From assembly GCA_030159075.1 (NCBI GenBank), contig BROG01000807.1, forward strand, positions 124,001 through 188,000: a DNA stretch of 64,000 bases, written 5' to 3'. Positions 55,501 through 64,000 of this stretch are shown one piece after another. This DNA is from Atrina japonica. Its lineage: Eukaryota > Mollusca > Bivalvia > Pterioida > Pinnidae. The translations under genes and the position numbers were made by a program. The notes beneath the pieces were generated by a model, which saw only the letters and a program-made list of their open reading frames with translations, was not told the DNA's origin and searched no databases. Numbering within the stretch: the stretch's first letter is position 1; every line of letters starts with the position of its first letter.

Positions 55501-58500
55501 CTACTTGTTGACCTGAATTTCTGCCCTTTATATGAAAACCAAGACCCAGTGACTATAATATACAAAAGGGCTTTCTAGTTGACCTAAATCCCTGCCCTGT
55601 CTATGAAAACTCTAATCGAGCAGACATGATATACAAAAGGGCCTATTTGTTAACCTGAATTCCTGCCCTATCTATGAAAACTCTGATCCAGTGGCCCATG
55701 ATATAAAAAAGGCCTACTTATTGACCAGAATTCCTGCCCTTTCTATGAAAACTCTGTAACACTTAATGTGACACATTAGTTTTATTGTCTTTACTCATTA
55801 TCAAAACCTTGATGATCAAAGACTAAAATTTGTTTTGGGGAACATTAAATCAATTTATATTTACATACCAACTGCAATTCCCTTAATTGCAAGTATATAG
55901 AGCAATATATTGCATATTCCGATAAATACAGTCGCGTGCCCCGAGTATTAACCACTTTACTTTTCAGCGTAAGAATACATGAACGAATCAATAAAGAATA
56001 GAATATCACATGTTTATTTCTAATATATTTAATCTTAAAAGCCATACATTAGGCCTACCACAAAACAAATAAAAATCACAGAAGGAAATCGGAAACACGA
56101 GACTACATCTGTAGCACATTGTACAGCCTACAGGCCCATATCGCGATATATCTAGGTCATGTTATGACCAGAACCACAGACCACCGTCTGGCTTCATAGT
56201 TACAACAGAAAGAAAGAAAGTAAGGCCTAGTGCAACTTTGTCAAGCATCTCTTGATAAACAAGTCGATTTGTTTGCCTTCACTGGATATTCCTATCAGAA
56301 ACAATTCGTCACTCGCATCGTGTGAAATTAGGTCGTGTGAAATGGGCCTACTTATGTAGGTTACGTACCAATCAGTCATCGTGGTTCCCAGCTGCTTGGT
56401 AAAAAATGTCAAATAAAATGGCTACTTTCAGTTGTCATAAATAAATATTAGCTGTCTCACTTTTTATAGTATATCCCATTAATAATATATCAGAATTCAA
56501 ACGCAAATTCGTTGTAAATACATTACTCAGCATACTCACAGCCGCAGCCATTTGCAATTTCAATTCACTTCTGACACATTTAACCCTCCGCCACCAAGAG
56601 CTCGAATATTAATGAAGATGACTCAAGTCCAAGAATAGATATTCCAGAGTTGTCATTTCAGTAGTTTCTTTCAAAATGATATAATAAAAGAAATTAAACC
56701 TGATATTCATTTAGTATTTGCGGTCAGAAAAGAGAACTACTTCTCATGTCAAAACAGCTGTTGAGCTATACATCAAAAAAGCAATTGCCCATGGAAAAAA
56801 TTCATTGTGCAGCACTTCGTGTTGCACAGAATTTATTCCATGGGCAATTTCTTTTACACCCCAATGATGTTCAAAAAATGAAAAACAATCCTTAAATAAA
56901 ACCAATTCTTACATTATCAAAGTCTTGGTCTGTCTGTGCCTGGTTGGGGTTTATGATGTCACCGAAGGTCAGAACAGGACCATTGCTGGTTTCACTGTTG
57001 TTCCTTTGTCTGGTGGAGGCACTTTGTACTCTGTATTGCTTCTGGTTGACTGCACTTGTGGGTCTACCCCCTACTGGTGGCCTCTGGGTAGAGAAAAAAA
57101 GGAATGAATAATACCACTCACATTGTTCAATTCATTCAAACCTTACAATAACGGCTGACATAACTACATCAACTTAAAGCAATATGCCACATAAATTATT
57201 AAGAGGCTTAATACAGTTATGTAAGCTCAGATTAATTCCTAAATTATTTAATCAACACACATGTTGTATTGCGTTGATATATCTTTATAGCAAAACAGTC
57301 TTTCTAAACATTTAGATTATCTAATGTTCTATACCAATGAAGAATTCACTGTTATCATTCTTCCACGAGAAAACAAAAAGATAGGCATTAAAGAATTTCA
57401 ACATATCCCAACCTTTTGGAATGTCTTCATAAATTTTTGGTCCACTTCCTCCAGACTCTTTTTATGCTTTACCCGCGACATTGGAACCTTTGACATTTCT
57501 TTTTGATGACTTTGGAGAATTTCCTCCATGTACATCTGTCGTCTCTCAATATAAAGCTGCTGTCGCTGACGAATTTCTTCCTGCATTCTGACATAATCCA
57601 GGTCCAAAAGCCTAATTGCCATTCTCTCCCAGTTCTTTACTGCTCTTGTCTATAATCACAAAATGTCCACATTAACACTGACAATACACAACCATATCCC
57701 ATATCTATATTTTTGTACATCTATCATACTAATTAAAGGGGCATTAGCCTTTCTTTTTTTCCCTTTTTTACTACTTAGATTTATATATAATAACAAAAAT
57801 GAGATATACACAAGCATAAAAATTCTTAAATTCCTATATATTTTGTGAAAATTGCTTGAGAAACCCATGATTGACAGTTTTTCAAATGCAGTTGATTAAC
57901 TCGACCTTACTATTTGTATATAAATACCAAACAAGACCTGACCTTATTTTCACAAAATATATAATAATGTATGTAGATTTTTTATGCCTGTGTATAGCTC
58001 TTATTTGTTATTGTACATCAAGCATAAGTAGTAAAAGTAGACAAAAATTGAAATTATTATTATTATTTTTTTTTTGGTAAACACAGCATTATTCATCCTC
58101 CCACAAAAAAACAATATCACTAACAGAAAAATCACATAAGCAAGCTACAGCATGCAACACATAATCTTTATTTATTAGAGGACATACTCTTATGTTGCTA
58201 GGTCAAAACTTATAATTCTCAGTATGCAAATTTACAAAAATTTATGTTTGATAATAAGGCCTGAAATAAAATTATGTTTGTTTGTTTACCGACTGACCCA
58301 CGGAAATCACCAAAACTCGGAAAATTTTATTGTAGTTTTCAAAAAAATATTTTTTTTATTGATGATCTCTCTGGAACGTTGGGTTACCGTCACAACTACA
58401 TGTATATATAGTATTAGTATTACTTCATCTCAATCTCTGAGAATATACATGCATATATTTTGACTGTGGTGCTATTCAATGAAACATTGTATTAACAATA

Positions 58501-61500
58501 TTTTATCCAAGTAGTGTAAAATAATGGCCAGAACGTACGTAACAAGACACTAGGTGCCTATCAAGGAACTGCAAATTCATAATACGGCCGCTTAACTCTT
58601 CGATATATTACCAATCCATCTACAGTACTAGGGCATAAATGAGTTCGCCGAACTTTCTGTCCCAATTTTAAGCGATTTTTAGGGGGTAGTAAATCAGGAT
58701 TTTACCCTAATCCCTTTGGAGAATTTGTCTGGTGGGGCAACACAACAGAATCTCCAAAGGGATTTATTTAGATTTTACTCACTCAAAAAATCGCCTAAAA
58801 TCAGGACATAAACTGATAAAGTTCAATCTAAGCTACTGCTATATCCCAGAATGACACATGTATTTTCTCTACGAATACTATTTATAAAAATAGGAAACCA
58901 AAAATCCTGTATGATACATGTATTATTAAGATAAACAATTTATGAAACACCTGTGTAAATTTGTTTGATATGTTTCCTCCTTTCATGAGAGCTGAAGGGA
59001 ATAATGTTATAGCAAACATAAAATCGTGTAGACAGTTACGTAAGAGTTACCTTCCGTTATTTTTTTTATTTCAAAAATATTTGTCAAAATGTAATAATTT
59101 TACAAAAACGACATAAAATCTAGAAAAATGAAATCAATTAAATTTATACACCTGTTTTCTTTAACATAACCCTGTGTATTTCTTTAATTTACATTAGAAA
59201 TACGGTACATTAAAAAGTCCCAGGAAAGTTATCATTTTAAAACACCCACTCCGGCACTGCACCATGTACTATAAATACTGCCTCACCGTGTCACTGATTG
59301 CCAACAGTTTGGAGGTCAAGTTGAGCCTATTATTGAAATTTCACAAATAACCTCTATCTACTCATGTCTGTCTCAAACATTTGTACAGTGACTGACTGCA
59401 CAATGACAGAGAAATTTCTTATAAAATAAAATAATTTCCCTACCTACCTACCCATAGGTAAAAGGGTAAGAGTCGTTAAACAGAAAATATTTTATGTCTG
59501 GCCTAACATTGACTTATAAAAAATATTGTACAATTATCACACTATGATTAGGTCAGTACAAGAATATATGGAGTACAGAAAACCAATTAATTTGGACTAA
59601 GGCTCTTTGTTCTCAATGTACTTTTATTTTCATTATTCCATATATGTAAGTATGGGTCATTGAATGTATAAGTTGAAATATTACACCAGAATTCTTGTTT
59701 TGATAAAGGATTGAGCCTGTGAGGTCCTGTGCCAAGAACAAGGGCATAAATATTTCAACATATACATTTAATAACATTTTTATCAATGATACACTGATCA
59801 TTATTAAAAAATATTTCATTTCATTCACTTCAAATCACAATACATTCAAATATTTGTGTAATGTGTCATAGTGCGTATAAATATAATATTAAAAGTCTCG
59901 GAACCTCAAAACCGTGTATGATAGGATATTGCACTTTTCATATAATGTTAAGGAAATGGAAAACAAAAGAAGGATATAGAATAAATTCTTATATTGACCA
60001 AATTATAATGCAATAATTGTTTTATTGCATTGCAAGGATGGAAAATATAGAACATAAATATTACACCAGAAAAATCAAAAGCAGCAAGTTCAAAATTAAA
60101 ATGCCATCATTTAATAGTTTTACTTTTCTGTATTTATATCCTTCATAAATCTTTGTACTTTGCATGTTTAGGCATCTTTGTTTTCCAGTCAATTCTTAAT
60201 ATTTTCTCCAGATATATTGGCAAACCATAAGGTACTGAATCCTTTGTCATTGTCATATTACTGTAGAGTTGTTTAATTTCAAAAGGAGAAAATTTCATGT
60301 TTTTTCTGAAAGGAACTTATTCACAGGTATTAAATTTCACCCAAGACACAATTTCAGTTAAATAAAATTGTGCTATGACTGTTTCAAGAAAACATTGTGT
60401 AGAGTTTTGAAGTAAAGCTTTTAAATATTTTGTGATCTGTGTAGGCCTATATGATGTCTATGAATAAATTATATTGTTAACTCAACAACATTTATGAAAG
60501 TAGACCACACGAATTATTGATTTGGGTGAGTCTAAATGTAATTACAGGGGTTGGTGAGTTAATAACTTTTATAATTTTGATTGAATACATTTGATATTTC
60601 TGATACTTAATACATGTAATAAGTATAAGGTATTATATTCACAGGTATAGCGAAATTAAAATTCCCCACAAATAAAAGCAACAATACAGTAGACAGAATA
60701 TAAATGTCTCAAAATTACAAATGATTTCATGATAAGCTCTGTACAACCTCACAATCCTAACTCTTGATTTGGGATGCAATTTCTAAAACAATGTAATCAA
60801 TGATATGTTTTCAATTAATACTGTTGGTAGAAAGGCAACTTTAAAATATGCATGTATAAAGGTCAATGAAGTCAAACTTTACCTTTTCTGGTATTGGTGT
60901 ATTATTTATCTGACGTTCATCATCGTTACCATAACTAGGAGGTGAAACACCTACAAAATATAAACATAGAAATTAAACAAAAATTAGCAGATTTTCTTGG
61001 CTTTATAATTTTATTCTATAATTGCTATAGTCCTTTACTCTGTAAAAAGTATTCATCCTTTCTTCTGTAGTGTGTTGTTTCACACATAGTACAGGGGTCA
61101 GTTTCACCAAAGGTCATAGTTTTGCTAACAAAAATATGACCTTTAATGAAACTCATTTTAGATGTAAGTCTAGATTTAAGTCTAAACATAAAATTACAAA
61201 CTTCAGCCAAACTGGCCACAGTTCTTTTTTAATCTGCATTAGGTGGTTGGTGAAATGAGGTGACTGGGATTTATGTACCATTATCACAGATTTACAATGT
61301 TTTAGTACTGCTACACATTTAGCATATGAACTGTACATCATTATCTCTATTAACATGTTTTGTAATTGGTAATAGAATTTTCATTTCATGTGTATCTGTA
61401 TAATATATTAAGAAAGATAAAGTTAATGTTTACTCTTTCACTTACCTACAATATTTCCAAGATGTAAAGATGCATTGTGATCACCACTCCAGGACCTGAC

Positions 61501-62135
61501 AAAAAAATCAACATAAGTGCTTAGATACGGATTAATCCCATGTTTATCTTGTTTCTTTATCATTATTCATAAGTAGCCTGTATAGCCATGTATGTTAGTT
61601 ATTTTACTGATATATATTTTGTAAACCATATGGTTGTTTATACTTGTAAAGTGCACAGAAACAGATTAATAAAATGTTTAGTCATCATTATACATGTATA
61701 TACGTATATACATGTATGATTATAATTAATGGCACATATAGAAAACTGTAAGAAAAACTGACTCCATTGTCGAGAATTTGCTTCAACCAAAATATTGATC
61801 CCCATCCCATTACATGTACTTTGATCCACCCTCCAAATTCAAAAACAAAGGTTGTGATGGGTAGTTCTCATCAAGGTCAATCTAACCAAAAATGTAACTT
61901 CAACAATAATGGAAACCATAATATTACCTTTTGACAAGAAGAACAAGGCAATTCAGTTGTTCAGCAAGTGCTTGTTTCTCCGCATCACTTTTCTGTAGTT
62001 CTTGTTTTAGTTTATATATTGTGTCCATCAGTACTGTGGTATTCTGGGGATGCCCAACAGCACCAAATAGCTTTTCTCCTTGTATTCCTACTGGCATGGT
62101 GATATGCTGGTAATTATTGCAACTTCACACACCCA
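46138..62135 (-). CDS. Unrecognised coiled-coil protein, 442 residues, 8 coding exons
   Basis: Coding exons, in - strand order, are 62097-61928, 61495-61446, 60950-60883, 57649-57413, 57083-56913, 55359-55264, 54010-53884 and 46547-46138. They total 1329 bases, exactly 442 codons plus stop. The first coding exon opens at 62135 with 5' UTR. Residues 15-57 and 97-175 are charged and heptad-like, predicting coiled coils; the second block is rich in Arg, Gln and Glu. The middle is Ser/Pro-rich with three similar RP-x-SA blocks (RPTSA, RPISA, RPQSA), and the C-terminus ends IGDGGIVY. I do not recognise the family. The composition resembles centrosome or cilium proteins, but that is a weak inference. 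The gene is convergent with the CUB/EGF gene. Confidence 0.75.
46548..48669 (-). other. Last intron of the coiled-coil gene, part before the minisatellite
   Basis: AT-rich; the short open frames are not supported by splice sites or composition. Nothing recognised. Confidence 0.55.
48670..53640 (+). repeat. 5-kb minisatellite of hairpin-forming 35/36-bp units
   Basis: Roughly 140 units. Type A has CTATGAGTGGTCACTCATAG (9-bp stem, 2-base loop) and type B has GAGTGTTTCACTC (3-base loop), each followed by CAGGTTTCATTACAC. The array fills most of the last intron of the coiled-coil gene. The many long open frames through it on both strands are spurious. Confidence 0.95.
53884..54010 (-). CDS. Coiled-coil gene, exon 7
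   Basis: 127 bp between GTATTTTCAG and GCAGGAG/GTATGT, ending in phase 1. It encodes an acidic stretch (FDFESALGQEDE) followed by basic RPISAFMPRDK. Confidence 0.75.
54077..54180 (+). repeat. 43-bp direct duplication
   Basis: GTCAATATGGATGCCAACTT with GGTAACAGATACAAAGAAAG occurs twice in tandem, just upstream of exon 7 on the coding strand. Confidence 0.85.
55264..55359 (-). CDS. Coiled-coil gene, exon 6
   Basis: 96 bp, 32 codons, between TTCCAAAAG and CCTGCC/GTAAGT, phase 0 on both sides. The peptide is Tyr/Asp-rich (GYSGIYKMDTDTKRG). Confidence 0.72.
55425..55755 (+). repeat. Degenerate tandem repeat of about 80 bp
   Basis: Five units with CCTACTTGTTGACCTGAATT, TGCCCT and CTATGAAAACTCTGA. 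Confidence 0.75.
56540..56551 (-). CDS. Possible alternative first coding exon (MAAA)
   Basis: An ATG followed by GCT GCG GCT ends at a good donor (GCT/GTGAGT) in phase 0. It could splice directly to the exon at 55359, giving a shorter protein that lacks the coiled coils. Read from the last possible acceptor upstream, this segment meets a stop in the frame of exon 5. It therefore works as a first exon, not an internal one. No RNA evidence is available. Confidence 0.4.
56782..56857. repeat. Hairpin inverted repeat
   Basis: AATTGCCCATGGAAAAAATT on the left and its complement ATTTATTCCATGGGCAATT on the right, with TGTGCAGCAC and GTTGCACA continuing the stem. It lies upstream of the possible alternative first exon. 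Confidence 0.75.
56913..57083 (-). CDS. Coiled-coil gene, exon 5
   Basis: 171 bp, 57 codons, between TCTCTACCCAG and GATAAT/GTAAGA, phase 0 on both sides. It is Arg/Ser/Gln-rich and disordered, with RPTSAV resembling motifs in later exons. Confidence 0.72.
57413..57649 (-). CDS. Coiled-coil gene, exon 4: main coiled coil
   Basis: 237 bp, exactly 79 codons, between GATTATAG and CAAAAG/GTTGGG (a weak donor). The peptide is strongly helical and charged (EEIRQRQQLYIERRQMYMEE) and is the core coiled coil of the protein. Confidence 0.75.
57766..58036 (-). mobile_element. Foldback MITE, copy 2
   Basis: Same family as 40087-40354. The arms contain GAGATATACACAAGCATAAA and TTTATGCCTGTGTATAGCTC. It lies in the intron before the main coiled-coil exon. 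Confidence 0.75.
58037..60882 (-). other. Intron of the coiled-coil gene
   Basis: Apart from the foldback element at 58655-58825, no feature is recognised. AT-rich throughout. Confidence 0.55.
58655..58825. mobile_element. Foldback element
   Basis: TTAAGCGATTTTTAGG and CCCTAATCCCTTTGGAGA on the left recur as complements on the right (TCTCCAAAGGGATTTATT, AAAAAATCGCCTAAAAT). Confidence 0.65.
60883..60950 (-). CDS. Coiled-coil gene, exon 3
   Basis: A 68-bp exon between ATTTTGTAG and GAAAAG/GTAAAG, ending in phase 0. It encodes an acidic, Pro-containing linker. Confidence 0.7.
61093..61160. repeat. Small foldback repeat
   Basis: GTTTCACCAAAGGTCATA and its complement TATGACCTTTAATGAAAC surround a short loop. 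Confidence 0.6.
61446..61495 (-). CDS. Coiled-coil gene, exon 2
   Basis: A 50-bp exon between TTTTTGTCAG and GTAG/GTAAGT. It receives phase 2 and leaves phase 1; the peptide is a short hydrophilic linker (SWSGDHNASLHLGNIV). Confidence 0.7.
61928..62135 (-). CDS. Coiled-coil gene, exon 1 of coding region with 5' UTR
   Basis: The acceptor AATTTCAG lies before 62135 and 38 bases of 5' UTR precede the ATG at 62097-62095. The donor is AAAAG/GTAATA. It codes for 56 codons plus 2 bases, including a Leu/Lys/Gln helix (MDTIYKLKQELQKSDAEKQ). An untranslated first exon is expected to the right. Confidence 0.75.
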
Positions 62136-63010
62136 CTGAAATTCAAAGACAAATATGTGTAGTTATAGGTATGTAAAGTTAGTTTGACAAGTGATGAATT
62201 GACAGTTGACGAAAAGTTGTGAAGTGAGTTTGACTAGTGAGGAAAAGTTGCGAAGTGAGTTTGACGAGTGACGAAATTTTTTTCTAAGTATAAAGATTAT
62301 TATTTATTTTTTGTTTAAGAAACTGTCTCTAGACATTTAAAAAATAAATCGGGGCTTTCTTTCAAAATTTGAAGTCAGAGGTCCCTCATGGGGACTTCAT
62401 CAATTTGTTCAAGCAGGATACTATTAGACATTTCCAACACTATACATTATACAGTAACAAAGTGTTGATGGATACTTTCAGTGATGTATAATAAATAAAA
62501 TAATTTTGTGTCTTGAAATGAAACTTTCAATGCAGAAATGTATGACAGGCCATTTGGGTTACAAACTTTTAATGTGATAAAACATACTTTTTGCAAGTAG
62601 TGACTTTGAATGTGAAAGACGTTTTTGCATGCAAAAACCATTTCATAGCATAAGTTTTGCTTGCATGTAAGTCGTTATCAAACACTTGCATGCAAGTTTG
62701 TATTGTGACCAAGAGGAAACAGATAATCAGAACTTTTCTTACATCATAAGAGAACAATCAGAAATGTCCTGGGCCCGGCACCATAAAATTTGAGAATTTA
62801 CTCAAGTCTGAGAATTTTCTCAACTTTGCCTCCTCAGCCAATCAGATTAAATGATTAACCAAAGTTGAGTAAAATGTTTAGACTTAAGTAATTCTTAAGT
62901 TTTATGGTGCCAGGCCCAAAAGAGGATAAGAAGTTAAAGTTGTATTAAACATATTTACTAAACGAAATAAAAAAAAATCTGATAATCTAGATACATATGC
63001 TGGGGGTATC
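62136..63010 (-). other. Upstream intron or 5' region of the coiled-coil gene
   Basis: Holds short GTGAGTTTGAC-type repeats (62185-62275), GCATGCAAG repeats (62628-62695) and the foldback at 62769. No upstream exon or promoter could be identified. Confidence 0.5.
62769..62922. mobile_element. Foldback MITE
   Basis: The arms GGGCCCGGCACCATAAAATT and its near-complement at 62895-62920 enclose a core with GCCAATCAGA, similar to the core of the element at 23217. Confidence 0.7.
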
Positions 63011-63016
63011 TTCACA

Positions 63017-63858
63017 CAGGGTTTTCCCTGGGATTTTCAAATGAGGAGTCCATGGACTCCCACAACTACAAAATTAGGAGTCCATTTTGTAATTTAGGAG
63101 TCCATTTGCAGTCCACTTCAATTCAATCAGAATTAATGTGCACTTTTGTTGATAATTACAGACATCCCTATAAACCTATAAACATGAAATTAAATAAAAT
63201 ATAGTTGTTGTAACTATATTGGAAATCATATGGAAATTTTATATCCAAAATCTATAAACTGTAATACAATTACATGTTTTTAGAAATATAGATGCAAAGT
63301 TACTAAATACATGTAGCCTACTAATTGATGCCTCAAATTTATTATTTGAAAATTATATCTACTTTATCCATTTCAAGTATTAAAGTACTTGATCATATGT
63401 AAGATTTACATAAACATTTGTGAAATAAATCATTTTATATAACCATCATTAGTACTTTCATTATTTTTTTTAATTTCCATAATGCAAATGTAAGTCGGGT
63501 TTGGTATCCCTTTTTTAATTTATACTTCCGGAAGTACCATAAAGTGATGATCGATGTTGTCTTGTTGATTCTAGATCTATATTAGAGGTAAAGATTTTCC
63601 TGTTTTATTGTAAATAAAATGATGAATTCAGTTTCTTGGTTTTCTTGAGGAATTGCACTAGAACATAAGATTAAAAATGGACATAAAAAAAGAAGCAAAC
63701 TGGTAGAAATAGGTCACATGCTTGGTTTATTTCCCAAACGATCTTGAAAGACATCAAGTATTTAATGCGTCCACTAGGACGCAATAGATCTTATTTAAGG
63801 CGTCATTTAGAATTTTTACGCATAAATACGCTGAATTATCGCATCAGGGAAAACCCTG
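63017..63858. mobile_element. Non-autonomous DNA transposon with 14-bp inverted ends
   Basis: The ends CAGGGTTTTCCCTG (63017-63030) and CAGGGAAAACCCTG (63845-63858) are exact complements. The direct repeat TTCACA flanks both (63011-63016 and 63859-63864), giving a 6-bp target duplication. The 842-bp interior has no coding capacity but repeats AGGAGTCCAT three times. The superfamily is uncertain. Confidence 0.78.
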
Positions 63859-64000
63859 TTCACATGTAAGATGTAAAATGTCAACGATGTTTAGTACTTA
63901 AAAACGTGACCAAATAACTGTGTGTTTTAATCTTGGAGATGCCATTTCCTGAACTGAAAAAAATGTTATGTCCAATTCAGTCACTGATATTTACCAAACT

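Overview
The window looks like nuclear DNA of an animal, most likely a bivalve mollusc. It is AT-rich, has short phase-matched exons in long introns, and is crowded with transposons, foldback elements and minisatellites. Two dispersed repeat families occur here that I associate with bivalve genomes from memory: one built around a CGGCGGGTGTGACCGGTCGA core and one around GGTGAAGGGCTTCAAATTTTGG. No bacterial-style genes, rRNA genes, true tRNA genes or CRISPR arrays are seen.

Two host genes face each other tail to tail. On the + strand, thirteen exons between 845 and 42057 join in a single open frame of 1413 codons plus stop. Its 5' end lies outside the window. It encodes a type I membrane protein with CUB domains, EGF modules, one transmembrane helix and a cytoplasmic tail of about 700 residues. 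On the - strand, eight exons from 62097 down to 46138 join into a complete 442-residue coiled-coil protein that I do not recognise. A possible internal first exon lies at 56540-56551.

The largest intron of the + gene (23095-39862) holds a nested mobile structure. A tyrosine-recombinase retrotransposon of the Ngaro/DIRS class lies antisense, with its gag, RT-RNase H and recombinase reading frames at 26795-30927. It has split direct repeats in the order A1-ORFs-B1-A2-B2; the two 445-bp B copies look identical. A 6.8-kb Mutator-like element (MULE, 30928-37750) with a 9-bp target duplication interrupts it at the fifth gag codon. The MULE has tandem-repeat terminal inverted repeats and a decayed FLYWCH plus MULE transposase, and it carries at least three foldback elements of its own.

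Elsewhere there is a mariner relic (5074-6283), a non-LTR retrotransposon endonuclease fragment (2565-2998) and tRNA-derived SINE pieces. A 935-bp palindrome holds a duplicated coding fragment (11764-12698), and two copies of a foldback MITE lie in opposite orientation (40087 and 57766). An 842-bp terminal-inverted-repeat element lies at the right edge (63017-63858). Tandem arrays include a roughly 39-bp array whose unit contains the splice acceptor of the first visible exon (330-850), a 52-bp array (12900-14060), a 19-bp array (16850-17440), a trinucleotide array (40378-40960) and a 5-kb array of hairpin-forming 35/36-bp units (48670-53640).

The exon models rest on GT-AG borders, preserved phase and domain logic read by eye. 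No alignment, RNA evidence or database search was available.
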